Source: JAAZKA01 sp034926225 (GTDB taxonomy: Bacteria; Bacillota; Clostridia; Oscillospirales; QAMX01). From it: a stretch of 64,000 bases of DNA. Below the pieces are notes generated by a model. The model saw nothing but the letters and a program-made list of their open reading frames with translations, was not told where the DNA came from and ran no database searches. Location: positions 62,001-126,000 of the forward strand of contig JAYFRF010000007.1 in assembly GCA_034926225.1 (NCBI GenBank), given 5' to 3'. The translations under genes and the position numbers were made by a program. Numbering within the stretch: position 1 is the first letter of the stretch; each line of letters begins with the position of its first letter. Positions 41,444 to 49,836 of the stretch are shown in pieces.

Positions 41444-42214
41444 TTGTACAACAAGGTCGAGCTATGCGGTGTCAACACCTCCCGGCTGCGGGTCTTAACA
41501 AACGACGAAATTTACGCGCTCCTCCGCCGCTTGCGTGCGGGCGATCTCTCTGCCCGCGACGAACTGGTTTGCGGTAACCTCCGCTTAGTCCTCAGTGTTA
41601 TCCAGCGCTTCTCCAACCGTGGCGAGATGCTTGACGATCTCTTTCAGGTCGGTTGTATCGGACTGATTAAATCAATTGATAACTTCAATTTGGAATTGGA
41701 AGTAAAGTTTTCCACCTACGCGGTACCAATGATCATAGGTGAGGTGCGCCGTTATCTGCGCGACCACTCGATGGTGCGCGTCTCCCGTTCCCTGCGTGAC
41801 ATGGCCTACCGCGCGATGCAGGCTCGTGAGCATTATATGGCGGAGCACTCCAAGGAACCCACCATCGACGAACTCGCGCGCCTCATCGGCGTCGGCCGTG
41901 AGGAAGTCGTCTTTGCCCTCGACGCCGTCACAGATCCAGTCTCTCTTTACGAACCTCTTTATTCCGACGGTACCGACTCCGTCTGTGTTATGGATCAAGT
42001 GCGTGATACGCAAAATACCGATGAACACTGGCTTGAGCAGATCGCGCTGGACGACGCTATCGGAAAGCTCTCCGAACGCGAACGCCACATTCTGCGTCTG
42101 CGCTTCTACGAGGGTAAAACGCAGATGGAGGTTGCCGATTCCATCGGCATCAGTCAGGCACAGGTTTCGCGTGTCGAGAAGTCGGCCCTGGCAAAAATGA
42201 AAAAACAGCTTTGA
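41444..42214 (+). CDS. sigG: RNA polymerase sporulation sigma factor sigma-G
   Basis: A 256-residue sigma-70 family factor. NKVELCGVNTSRLRVLTNDE at the N-terminus is the hallmark of sigma-G. Region 2 contains DDLFQVGCIGLIKSIDNFNL and FSTYAVPMIIGEVRRYLRDH. Region 4 ends MEVADSIGISQAQVSRVEKS. It drives late forespore genes. The start is a TTG after AGAGGGGGA. It is not next to spoIIGA-sigE, as it is in many Firmicutes, but 19 kb away with its own sigma-F-like promoter. Confidence 0.95.
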   Translation: MYNKVELCGVNTSRLRVLTNDEIYALLRRLRAGDLSARDELVCGNLRLVLSVIQRFSNRGEMLDDLFQVGCIGLIKSIDNFNLELEVKFSTYAVPMIIGEVRRYLRDHSMVRVSRSLRDMAYRAMQAREHYMAEHSKEPTIDELARLIGVGREEVVFALDAVTDPVSLYEPLYSDGTDSVCVMDQVRDTQNTDEHWLEQIALDDAIGKLSERERHILRLRFYEGKTQMEVADSIGISQAQVSRVEKSALAKMKKQL

Positions 42215-42228
42215 TAAAGCGTATGATC

Positions 42229-42257
42229 GGGAGACTCTGCCGCCGGCAGAGTCTCCC
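42229..42257 (+). terminator. Terminator of sigG
   Basis: A 13-bp perfect stem (GGGAGACTCTGCC and complement), 3-nt loop, followed by TTATT. Confidence 0.7.
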
Positions 42258-42334
42258 TTATTACATGAAAAGCTCCCGCAGCATTCTGTCTCGCCCGCAT
42301 AAGTAAAATTTTCCCTAAAACCGGCAACACTTTC

Positions 42335-42363
42335 TTGCATATTCCGTACCATTATGCTATACT
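42335..42363 (+). promoter_or_regulatory. Sigma-A promoter of the unknown TIM-barrel-like gene
   Basis: TTGCAT (42335-42340), 17 bp, TATACT (42358-42363). Confidence 0.65.
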
Positions 42364-42412
42364 CCTTTTTACAAGGAAGCTCTTTATCAATTACAGATGG
42401 GAGAGACTTATT

Positions 42413-43198
42413 ATGCATAAGCTGCGCGATCGCTTCTGGATTTGGGGACACCCCGAGGGCCGCTACAACCATCTCTACGGCAACGAGAAGGAAAGCCGCA
42501 TGACGCCGATGGAGGGCGCGCTATACCTCGGCGCACGCAATGTATTCATGGTGCCTGTCGGCATCGACGTCAACCGCCGTCAATACAATAAGAGCTTTAC
42601 CACGCTTCGCCAGACCGGGTGGGAGATCTGGGGCGCCGGCAAAGACCCCTCCCTGATCGAACCTCTCATCGCCGAGGCGCGCGAGTTCCCAAACATCGGC
42701 TGCGGCGTATTCGACGACTTCATCCGCGGCGGCGGTTATAAAGAAATCCCGCTAGAAAACCTCTATCGCATCCACGACCGCCTGCACAAGAATGAGGTGC
42801 GTCCTCTCGACATGTGGATGGTGCTCTACACCCGCGAATTCGGCATCGACGCGAAAGAGGACGCTGCCTTCCGTCCCTATCTCGAGCCCTTCGACGGTAT
42901 CATCCTTTGGACATGGGAGGAAAAGGATATCGTTCTTTTCGAGGATAAATACAAGCTTTTCAAAGAGATGACACCGAACAAGCGCCGCATGTTCGGCTGC
43001 TATCTGTACAATTTCGGGGAATCCAAACAGGCGACCGGTAAGGCTGTCCGCTGGCAGCTCGACCGCTACCGCGAGCTGATTCTCGCCGGGGAAGCCGAAG
43101 GCGTCGTTCTGCACACCAACACCATGGCCGACCTCGACTACGAAGCCTATGACGTTGCAATCGATTGGATGAACGAGCACGGCGACGAAGACATCTAA
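42413..43198 (+). CDS. Unrecognised cytosolic protein, probable TIM-barrel glycosidase-like
   Basis: A 261-residue protein I do not recognise as a named family. It is rich in Trp, Asp and Glu and has no signal peptide. Alternating strands with polar ends (NVFMVPVGID, GCGVFDDFIRGG, MWMVLYTREFG, DGIILWTWEEKD, FGCYLYNFGE, GVVLHTNTMAD) fit an eight-fold TIM barrel, and acidic residues sit at strand ends as in glycoside hydrolases. ATG 42413 follows GGGAGAG; promoter and terminator frame it as a single-gene unit. It lies next to the oxidoreductase/isomerase operon and may act on the same glycosides. This is inference. Confidence 0.75.
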   Translation: MHKLRDRFWIWGHPEGRYNHLYGNEKESRMTPMEGALYLGARNVFMVPVGIDVNRRQYNKSFTTLRQTGWEIWGAGKDPSLIEPLIAEAREFPNIGCGVFDDFIRGGGYKEIPLENLYRIHDRLHKNEVRPLDMWMVLYTREFGIDAKEDAAFRPYLEPFDGIILWTWEEKDIVLFEDKYKLFKEMTPNKRRMFGCYLYNFGESKQATGKAVRWQLDRYRELILAGEAEGVVLHTNTMADLDYEAYDVAIDWMNEHGDEDI

Positions 43199-43209
43199 AG
43201 TATATAAAT

Positions 43210-43247
43210 AAGCGGGAAACTCCTCTTGAGGAAGGTTTCCCGCTTTT
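43210..43247. terminator. Bidirectional terminator
   Basis: AGCGGGAAAC pairs with GTTTCCCGCT around a smaller inner hairpin, followed by TTTT. It ends the gene at 42413 and the reverse-strand operon that stops at 43258. Confidence 0.8.
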
Positions 43248-43257
43248 TAAATGTCGG

Positions 43258-44028
43258 TCAGACGTTCTCGTTAAGCCACTTTGCCGAAACCGCAATGCTC
43301 TCAAGCATCGGCACGTCGAAGCTCTCCTGCTCGACGGTGTACCACTTCACGCCGATCTCTTTGCCTAGCTTGACGATCGACTTGAAATCGATCACGCCCG
43401 AGCCGACCTCGGTGCATTCATAAATATGCTCCTTGGCCTTTTCAAAGCTGTCCGCCTTCGCGTCCTTCATGTGCAGCAGCGCGCAGCGGGAACCGTACTT
43501 TTTGATGTAAGCCACCGGATCCACGCCGCCGATGTACGCCCAGTAGCAGTCCAGCTCAACCTTCAGATTGTCCGGATCGGCATTTTCGTAGACATAATCC
43601 AGCGCGTATTTGCCGTCATAAACCGCAAACTCACGGTGATGATTATGATAATAAAACTCAAAGCCGTTTTTGTGCAGCTTCGCGCCGATGTCGTTCAAGG
43701 TAGCACCCATTGTACAGGACGCGTCACGGCTTGCGTACATCGCGCCGTCGACGCCCGGGAGAATAATGAGCTGGTTGCCGATTTTTTCATTGAAGCGCAT
43801 CGTCTCATCGATGGTGTCCGGCTGCAGAAGCTGCCAGCCCGTGTGCGTACCGGCGCAGACAAGCCCCGCCTCGTCGAGGTAGCTCTTAATCTCCTCGGCG
43901 GTGTGGTCGAAATAGCCCGCGAACTCGACGCCAGTGTAGCCCGCCTTCGCCGTATCCAGCAGCGTCCGGCGCACATCCTTCGCCATCAGCTCACGGATGG
44001 AATACATTTGTAACGCAACGTTTTTCAT
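43258..44028 (-). CDS. Sugar phosphate isomerase/epimerase-like TIM barrel
   Basis: A 256-residue AP-endonuclease-2-type TIM barrel: MKNVALQMYSIRELMAKD, YTGVEFAGYFD, FEFYYHNHHREFA, KVELDCYWAYIGGVDPV and CALLHMKDAKA are strands whose Glu, His and Asp residues form a divalent-metal site. Family reactions on sugars include isomerisation, epimerisation and water elimination. ATG 44028 follows AAGGAGG. It is the last gene of an operon with another such barrel, a Gfo/Idh/MocA oxidoreductase and a flavin reductase, a set known from 3-keto-glycoside metabolism. Confidence 0.87.
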   Translation of the reverse strand: MKNVALQMYSIRELMAKDVRRTLLDTAKAGYTGVEFAGYFDHTAEEIKSYLDEAGLVCAGTHTGWQLLQPDTIDETMRFNEKIGNQLIILPGVDGAMYASRDASCTMGATLNDIGAKLHKNGFEFYYHNHHREFAVYDGKYALDYVYENADPDNLKVELDCYWAYIGGVDPVAYIKKYGSRCALLHMKDAKADSFEKAKEHIYECTEVGSGVIDFKSIVKLGKEIGVKWYTVEQESFDVPMLESIAVSAKWLNENV

Positions 44029-44103
44029 GAGATAATCCTCCTTAAAACATATGTACCTACGCACATAGGAGTTTTTATACTCCTATCTGCTTTTTTATCT
44101 GGA

Positions 44104-45069
44104 TTAGGCCCACCACATCGAGGCACGGTCTTCAGTAATGATGATATCCTTCAGGAAGGCCACGGCTTTTTCAAGGCCTTCCTTTGCGGACATCAGACCA
44201 TCCTCATGTTCAATGCTGATCGCACCGTCATAGCCGACCATGCGCAGATTCGAGATGATATCCTTCCAGACCGCGGCGTCGTGACCGTAGCCGACCGTGC
44301 GGAACACCCATGAACGGGACAGCTCGTCGCCGTAGTGACGCACGTCGAGTACACCGTCGGTTTTGGCGTTGATCGGGTCGATCTTCGTATCCTTGGCGTG
44401 AAAGTGATGAATCGCGGGACCGAGCTTGCGGATGGCATAGGGCAGATCAATGCCCTGCCAAAAAAGGTGCGACGGGTCGAGGTTCGCGCCGATGATCGGA
44501 CCAATCGCCGCGCGCAACCGCAGCAGTGTCTCGGGATTGTAGCAGCAGAAACCCGGATGCAGCTCCAGTGCGATTTTCTTGACGCCATGGCTCTCAGCGA
44601 ACGCCGCCGCTTTCTTCCAGTACGGGATCAGCACATCGTTCCACTGGTACTCGAGGATCTTCAGATAGTCCGTCGGCCAGGAGCAGGTGACCCAGTTGGG
44701 GTACTGCGAATTCGGGCAGTCGCCGGGGCAGCCGGAGAACGTCACGATCGTATCGACGCCGAGCTGTTCGGCAAGCAGGCAGGCTTTCTCAAACGCCGCA
44801 TTCGCCTGAGCCGCGTACTCCCGATTCGGATGCACCGCGTTGTCATGGCAGGACAGCGCGCAGATCGTCATGCCGTTGTCCGAGAGCAGCTTTTTAACCT
44901 CCGCAATCGCGGCGGGATTACCTAAAAGCTTATCCGGATCTAGGTGCGTATTGCCGGGGCTGCCTCCGCAGCCGACCTCGACCGTCTCGACGCCAAGTCC
45001 GTGGAGATATTTAATCGCGGACGGGAAATCCATGCTATATAAAACAACGGTTAATACGCCTAATTTCAT
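44104..45069 (-). CDS. Sugar phosphate isomerase/epimerase-like TIM barrel
   Basis: A 321-residue TIM barrel of the same superfamily, distant from its neighbour at 43258. Metal-ligand type segments include VETVEVGCGG, KIALELHPGFCCYN, GANLDPSHLFWQGID, IHHFHAKDTK and GAISIEHEDGLM. The closing NEEH-like SIEHED block and long CPGDCPNSQYPNW insertion resemble proteins found beside Gfo/Idh/MocA dehydrogenases in gut Clostridia and soil bacteria. It lies 18 bp after the oxidoreductase gene and 75 bp before the second barrel, in one operon. Confidence 0.88.
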   Translation of the reverse strand: MKLGVLTVVLYSMDFPSAIKYLHGLGVETVEVGCGGSPGNTHLDPDKLLGNPAAIAEVKKLLSDNGMTICALSCHDNAVHPNREYAAQANAAFEKACLLAEQLGVDTIVTFSGCPGDCPNSQYPNWVTCSWPTDYLKILEYQWNDVLIPYWKKAAAFAESHGVKKIALELHPGFCCYNPETLLRLRAAIGPIIGANLDPSHLFWQGIDLPYAIRKLGPAIHHFHAKDTKIDPINAKTDGVLDVRHYGDELSRSWVFRTVGYGHDAAVWKDIISNLRMVGYDGAISIEHEDGLMSAKEGLEKAVAFLKDIIITEDRASMWWA

Positions 45070-45087
45070 CGGATATTTCCCCCTTTA

Positions 45088-46176
45088 TCAGTCGAAATAC
45101 ACCGGCTTGCCGGTCACGGAGGACGTGTAGATGCCCTCAAGAATCTGCGTTACGCACAGCGCCTGCTCGGGCAGTACGCAGGGGTCGGTATCGTGGATAA
45201 CCGCTTGAATCCACTGGCGCGCTTCGTTGCCCGACGCGTCATCGTCGGAAATCGCGTCATAAAACGCGGCGCCGCCCGCTTTGAAGTTGGGCTTTTTTTC
45301 GCACTGACGCCCCATATCGATATAATTGATGCGCAGTCCGTCCTTCATATCCGCGCCGCCCTTCGTGCCGCACAGCACGCACGCGCTCTCCAGCGGGTCA
45401 AGAATATTCAGCGCCCAGGAGGATTCCAGCACAATCGTCGCGCCGTTTTTCATCACGAGGAAGCCGAACGCCGAATCCTCGACAGTGAACTTCTCCGGAT
45501 CCCAGTTGCCCCACGCGTTCCCCTGATCGGTATCGTCGGCAAGCTTGCGGTACTTCGTGCCGACGACATAGGCCGGCTCGTAGTTGTTCATCGTCCACAG
45601 CGTTAAGTCGAGCGCATGCGTACCGATGTCGATGAGCGGACCGCCGCCCTGCTCAAACTCGTTGAGGAACACGCCCCAGGTCGGTACGGCGCGTCGGCGT
45701 AGCGCGAGCGCTTTCGCGTAGTAGATTTCGCCTAAGTCTCCGCGCTCGACGGTCTTTTTCAGATACATCGCTTCCGGACGCTGACGGCCCTGATAGCCGA
45801 TCGTCAGCTTCTTCCCCGTACGCTTCGCGGCTTCGAGCATTAACCTCGCTTCCACATACGTCTTCGCCATCGGCTTCTCGCACATGACATGCCGCCCGGA
45901 CTCCAGCGCGTCGATTGTGATCGGTGCGTGCATACGGTTCGGGGTGCAGACATGGATCACCTCGATCTCGGTTTCCTTTTCTAGGAGCTCCTTATAATCG
46001 GTATAGACGCGTGCGCCCTCGGCGCCGAACTTTTTCTCGGCTTCTTCGGCACGCTCCGGAATCAAATCACAGAACGCGACGACTTCAGCCTCCGGTACCT
46101 TCGCAAGGCTCGGCAGGTGCTTGCCCGTACCGATGCCACCGCAGCCGATGATGCCTATTTTTACTTTCCGTTCCAT
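45088..46176 (-). CDS. Gfo/Idh/MocA-family oxidoreductase
   Basis: A 362-residue NAD(P)-dependent dehydrogenase. KIGIIGCGGIGTGKHLPSLA is the dinucleotide-binding start, CEKPMAKTYVEA has the conserved Lys, and GGGPLIDIGTHALDLTLW has the Asp-x-x-x-His pair of the active site. All standard residues are intact. It would oxidise a sugar or glycoside hydroxyl, possibly C3, giving a substrate for the two TIM barrels encoded downstream. It is the second gene of the flavin-reductase operon. Confidence 0.92.
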   Translation of the reverse strand: MERKVKIGIIGCGGIGTGKHLPSLAKVPEAEVVAFCDLIPERAEEAEKKFGAEGARVYTDYKELLEKETEIEVIHVCTPNRMHAPITIDALESGRHVMCEKPMAKTYVEARLMLEAAKRTGKKLTIGYQGRQRPEAMYLKKTVERGDLGEIYYAKALALRRRAVPTWGVFLNEFEQGGGPLIDIGTHALDLTLWTMNNYEPAYVVGTKYRKLADDTDQGNAWGNWDPEKFTVEDSAFGFLVMKNGATIVLESSWALNILDPLESACVLCGTKGGADMKDGLRINYIDMGRQCEKKPNFKAGGAAFYDAISDDDASGNEARQWIQAVIHDTDPCVLPEQALCVTQILEGIYTSSVTGKPVYFD

Positions 46177-46187
46177 AGGAAATCTCC

Positions 46188-46697
46188 TTATTCCTTGATC
46201 AGAATCTTTTCAATTTCGCACACATACATGGTATGGTAATCCTTATTCGGGTAGCAGTGCGGATCAATCGTTGGGTCGACAAAGCAATCGGGACAGAGCT
46301 CCTGCGCGTAGAGCTTACGGCAGAGAAACACCCGACGCGCTTCGGCAAAATACGGTGTATCCCCGTCGAAATACGTCGTCAGCTTCGCTTTTGCGATCTT
46401 GTCCTCATCTCGACCCGACACCGCGCCCAGATAGGACAGTGTTTTGTGCCATTCGTCATCGAAAAAGCACAGAGACAGCGACGTTTCCGCGTCTACGAAC
46501 TCCTTCGTATAACGCGACGGGCGAAGGAAGATATACGCGACGTTTTTGCTCCAAAGAATGCCCACTCCGCCCCAGGATGCAGTCATGGTGTTGCATTTCT
46601 CGCGCGTTCCGGCAGTGATCAGCATCCATTCGTCCCCGATCTCCCGGAACGGGTTGCCAATGTATTCCTTCGGCGTAATTTCACGAAAAGCGTTCAT
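46188..46697 (-). CDS. Flavin reductase-like domain protein
   Basis: A 169-residue FMN-binding split-barrel protein. The core is TREKCNTMTASWGGVGILWS, and YIFLRPSRYTKEFVDAETSL is the flavin-binding block seen in flavin reductase and flavoredoxin families. It probably transfers electrons between NAD(P)H and FMN. ATG 46697 follows AAAGGGAG with 9-nt spacing and a promoter at 46737-46765; it is the first gene of the operon down to 43258. Its role with an oxidoreductase and two barrels may be re-oxidation of the dehydrogenase cofactor, which is inference. Confidence 0.85.
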   Translation of the reverse strand: MNAFREITPKEYIGNPFREIGDEWMLITAGTREKCNTMTASWGGVGILWSKNVAYIFLRPSRYTKEFVDAETSLSLCFFDDEWHKTLSYLGAVSGRDEDKIAKAKLTTYFDGDTPYFAEARRVFLCRKLYAQELCPDCFVDPTIDPHCYPNKDYHTMYVCEIEKILIKE

Positions 46698-46736
46698 AGA
46701 CGTGATTTCTCCCTTTCTAATTTGTTTTATACTGTT

Positions 46737-46765
46737 AGCATAACCCAAATTTTTCGTTCCGTCAA
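46737..46765 (-). promoter_or_regulatory. Sigma-A promoter of the flavin reductase-oxidoreductase operon
   Basis: Reverse strand TTGACG (46760-46765), 17 bp, TATGCT (46737-46742). Confidence 0.75.
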
Positions 46766-46775
46766 GAGAAAAACG

Positions 46776-48263
46776 TCAGTCAATCACGCGACCCGTGGCA
46801 AACCCCTGATACTCGTCGAAGAACCACTCCGCGTTCTTCCCGAAAAACAGCGTGCAGCAGCCGTCGTTGAACGCAAAGCTCATTTTGCAAGTGCCGATAT
46901 AGTCGTCGATCGCAAAGCACTGAATATAAATCGTGTCCGGCATCACCCAGCCGGCGCTGACGACGCAGTCGTAGCCCTCGCCCTTCGGCGTACCGATGCG
47001 CTTTCCGAAATAATGCGTCTCCGGGAACTTCTGCGCGACCTGATGCCCAAAGCCGAACCGCAGCGTATGCGCGCCTGTCGCGTTTTCATACTCGAGCGTC
47101 CCCTCGCCGTCCCCGAACGTGAATTTTGCCTTCTTGAAGCCGGGCTGGTTTTCACCTTCGAAGACAAACGTGCGCCCGTTTATCTCGGGACACTTCGGCG
47201 ATGTCGCTTCTCCCTTGCTGCAAAGGATCTCGCGGCCGTCCCACTTTGCCTTCAATGCAGAAAGCGCCGCCGCGTCTTCCGTCACCGATGTATCCTGCGT
47301 CAGATACGGATAGATTTCCTTCCACAGCGCTTCATAAATCAACCCGCAGGCCGCCGGGGCGCTCTGCGTATCGCCGGTCGTGACGAGGATGAACTCCTGA
47401 TCCGGTAGACAAACCGCAAGCTGACTGCCCATACCGCGGCAGGCAAAGCCGTTATACCGCGTGCGCCAAAACTGATAGCCGTAGCCGAAGGTATGCTCGG
47501 CGTCGTCCGCCGTCAGGGTGTTGTCGATCTGCCGCGACGTCGCCTCTCGGATGTAATCCTCCGGGATCAGCTGCTGTCCGTTGATGCGTCCGCCACTCAT
47601 ACAGCAGTACGCAAACTTCATCAGGTCTCGCGGCGTCGCGAGCACACCCGAACCGCCCCACTCGTGTCCGCACGGCGTCTCGATGCAGGAGATATCCTCG
47701 CTCATACCCGCCGGGATGAACAGCCGATCGCGCAGAAACGCCGTGAATTCCTTCCCCGTCACCCGCGCCACAATAATGGAAAGCATCGTCGTTGCCGTCG
47801 TGTCGTAGGAGAAAATCTTGCCCGGCAGATGTGTCGGCGGGGATTGGAAATAGGTGTCCGCCCAGTCAGGCGCCTTCGGGCCGTAGGTGCAGGCTTCGTA
47901 ATAATGCGGCGTCGCCATCATCAGCAGATCGCGGATCGTCGCCGCCGCCGTGTACGGGTGCAGGTTTTCCGGCACTTTATCCGGGAAAAACTTTGTGATC
48001 TTGTCGCCCAGAGCGATTTTTCCGTCTCCGATCAAGATGCCGATCGCGACGGATACAAAGCTCTTGGAGGTCGAATACAGCCGATGCTTCCGGTCTTTAT
48101 TAAAGGGCCTGCGATAGCTTTCAAAGAACAGCTTTCCGCGCCGCAGCATCAGAATGCTGTGCATCGGCAGACGCTTTTCCTCGAGTCTGGACATAAAGCG
48201 CTCGATTGCTGCCGCCGGAATACCGACGGTCGCGGGAGCCGCGACGGGTAATTCATATTTCAT
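46776..48263 (-). CDS. Serine hydrolase, beta-lactamase (class C)-like, copy 2
   Basis: A 495-residue protein with an N-terminal serine beta-lactamase/esterase fold. YSTSKSF holds the SxxK pair Ser64-Lys67, and FSYDTTATT is in the place of YxN. A C-terminal beta-rich domain of about 130 residues follows. No signal peptide is seen, unlike true beta-lactamases, so it is a cytosolic esterase, amidase or peptidase. ATG 48263 follows GGGAGGAAA. It is 16 bp downstream of a paralogue with the same layout. The substrate is unknown. Confidence 0.87.
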   Translation of the reverse strand: MKYELPVAAPATVGIPAAAIERFMSRLEEKRLPMHSILMLRRGKLFFESYRRPFNKDRKHRLYSTSKSFVSVAIGILIGDGKIALGDKITKFFPDKVPENLHPYTAAATIRDLLMMATPHYYEACTYGPKAPDWADTYFQSPPTHLPGKIFSYDTTATTMLSIIVARVTGKEFTAFLRDRLFIPAGMSEDISCIETPCGHEWGGSGVLATPRDLMKFAYCCMSGGRINGQQLIPEDYIREATSRQIDNTLTADDAEHTFGYGYQFWRTRYNGFACRGMGSQLAVCLPDQEFILVTTGDTQSAPAACGLIYEALWKEIYPYLTQDTSVTEDAAALSALKAKWDGREILCSKGEATSPKCPEINGRTFVFEGENQPGFKKAKFTFGDGEGTLEYENATGAHTLRFGFGHQVAQKFPETHYFGKRIGTPKGEGYDCVVSAGWVMPDTIYIQCFAIDDYIGTCKMSFAFNDGCCTLFFGKNAEWFFDEYQGFATGRVID

Positions 48264-48279
48264 GGCTTCGTTTCCTCCC

Positions 48280-49761
48280 TTACGCGCGCGTACCGCTGGC
48301 AAAGCCGCGATACTCCGTCAAAAACCACTCGGCATTCTTGTCGCAAAGCATCGTTACGCTGTCGCCGTCAAAGACGAACTGCATTCTCAGGCTGCCAAAT
48401 GCGACGTCGTTGATCCATGTATTGGTATAGAGCGAATTTTCATCCACCCATCCGGCGGACGCGTCGCAGTCAAGTCCGCGTCCCTCCGCGTGGCCGATCC
48501 AGCTTAAACCGTACTTCGTCTCCGGGAACGCCTGCGCGATGTTGCGTCCGAAGCCGTACAGCAGGTCATGCTCGCCCGATTCGTTGGTCCAGTGCAAGTT
48601 GACCGTATCCCCCGAAAAGTCAAACCGGAGGCTCGTGATACCCATCTTATTTTCTGTCATGCGGTAGGTGCTGCCGGACACCATCGCGGCGACGGGGGAT
48701 TCCTTCTTACCCGGCACAATCTGTATCTCGCGCGTGTTCATGTAGGAGGTAAGCGCCGCATACGCCGTATGATCCTCCGGCAGCGCCTTGTCGGACAGCT
48801 CTGTCCAGACGAAATCAAACAGCGCGTCGAGCTGCTTTGTCATCGCGCTGCCTTTGGGCTGCGTGTCTCCGTTCACCGCGACAATCAAATCCTGCTCCGG
48901 GAAACAGTACGCGCTCTGCGAGCCCATGCCGAGCGTCGCGAAGCCGTCGTGCGAAAGCTGCCAGAACTGGTAACCGTATCCCTGCTGCTCTTCAAAACTG
49001 GAGTTATAAAGCGTGTTGTCGATGGTCTTCGACGTCGCTTCCTTCACATACCATTCCGGGATGAGCTGCTCGCCCTCGGGAGAGCGTCCGCCGTTCATGA
49101 AGCACAGCGCAAACTTCGCGAGGTCGCGCGGCGTCGCTTGCAGGCCCGAGCCGCCCCAGGCATGCCCGCAGCCCGTCTTGACGCACCAGATGCCCTCGCT
49201 CATCCCGAGCGGTGCAAAGAGCCGCGGCTCAAGGTAGTCCGTAAACTCCTCGCCCGCCACACGCGCGATCAAAACGTCCAGAAGCGTTGTACCGGAGGTG
49301 TCATACGCGAATACTTGCCCCGCTTTATGTGTCGCGGGCGCTTCGATGAAGGAACGTCCCCAATCCTCGCAGCCGCACCAGTACGAGCCGGTCGACAGAT
49401 ACGTTGACATCCGCAAAAGATCGCGCACCGTCGCGTTCAGCATCCACTCGGACGGATTTTCGGGGAGATAATCCGGGAAGAATTTCGCAATTTTGTCATC
49501 AAGAGAGAGCTTCCCCTCTCCGATCAGAATGCCGATCGCGGCGGAGGTAAAGCTTTTGGATGTCGAATACATGCGATGCTTGCGATCGCGGTGGAAGGGC
49601 TTCCAATAGCACTCGGCGCAAAGCTTTCCATGGCGTACAAACAGAACGGAGTGCATGTTAAGCTGCTTTTCTTCCAGCTTTTCGAGAAATCTGTGTATCG
49701 CCTCCGAGGGGATACCCACCATCTCAGGTGTTGCGACGGGCAGCGGTTTGCGTTCTGACAT
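48280..49761 (-). CDS. Serine hydrolase, beta-lactamase (class C)-like, copy 1
   Basis: A 493-residue paralogue of the next gene. Both share the opening VATPxxVGIPxxAI, the segment HSxLxxRxGKL, KDRKHR/RDRKHR before YSTSKSF (here Ser66-Lys69), GYGYQFW and the final NAEWF-x-EY-GFA block. AFAYDTSGTT... style motif FAYDTSGTT takes the second active-site position. It is cytosolic. ATG 49761 follows AGGAGG. It lies downstream of an isomerase gene across a hairpin, so its transcription may come from the potABCD unit. Confidence 0.87.
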   Translation of the reverse strand: MSERKPLPVATPEMVGIPSEAIHRFLEKLEEKQLNMHSVLFVRHGKLCAECYWKPFHRDRKHRMYSTSKSFTSAAIGILIGEGKLSLDDKIAKFFPDYLPENPSEWMLNATVRDLLRMSTYLSTGSYWCGCEDWGRSFIEAPATHKAGQVFAYDTSGTTLLDVLIARVAGEEFTDYLEPRLFAPLGMSEGIWCVKTGCGHAWGGSGLQATPRDLAKFALCFMNGGRSPEGEQLIPEWYVKEATSKTIDNTLYNSSFEEQQGYGYQFWQLSHDGFATLGMGSQSAYCFPEQDLIVAVNGDTQPKGSAMTKQLDALFDFVWTELSDKALPEDHTAYAALTSYMNTREIQIVPGKKESPVAAMVSGSTYRMTENKMGITSLRFDFSGDTVNLHWTNESGEHDLLYGFGRNIAQAFPETKYGLSWIGHAEGRGLDCDASAGWVDENSLYTNTWINDVAFGSLRMQFVFDGDSVTMLCDKNAEWFLTEYRGFASGTRA

Positions 49762-49797
49762 ATCGTTTGCCTCCTGTTGATTTAACTGTACGAATAA

Positions 49798-49827
49798 AGG
49801 GGGCGTTTGAAAACACAAACGTCCCCT
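49798..49827 (-). terminator. Hairpin between isomerase and serine hydrolases
   Basis: AGGGGACGTTTG pairs with CAAACGCCCCCT (one mismatch) around a 6-nt loop. The reverse strand continues TTATTCG. No separate promoter was seen in the 75-bp gap, so it could be an attenuator or partial terminator within a longer transcript. Confidence 0.55.
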
Positions 49828-49836
49828 AATTCAAGT

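Noticed and set aside
46233..47408. Forward frame of 391 codons across the flavin reductase and serine hydrolase genes
   Set aside because: It crosses an intergenic promoter and has no recognisable domain.
46776..49761. True class C beta-lactamases
   Set aside because: The fold and SxxK are there, but no signal peptide, an altered YxN motif and an extra C-terminal domain point to esterase or amidase activity.
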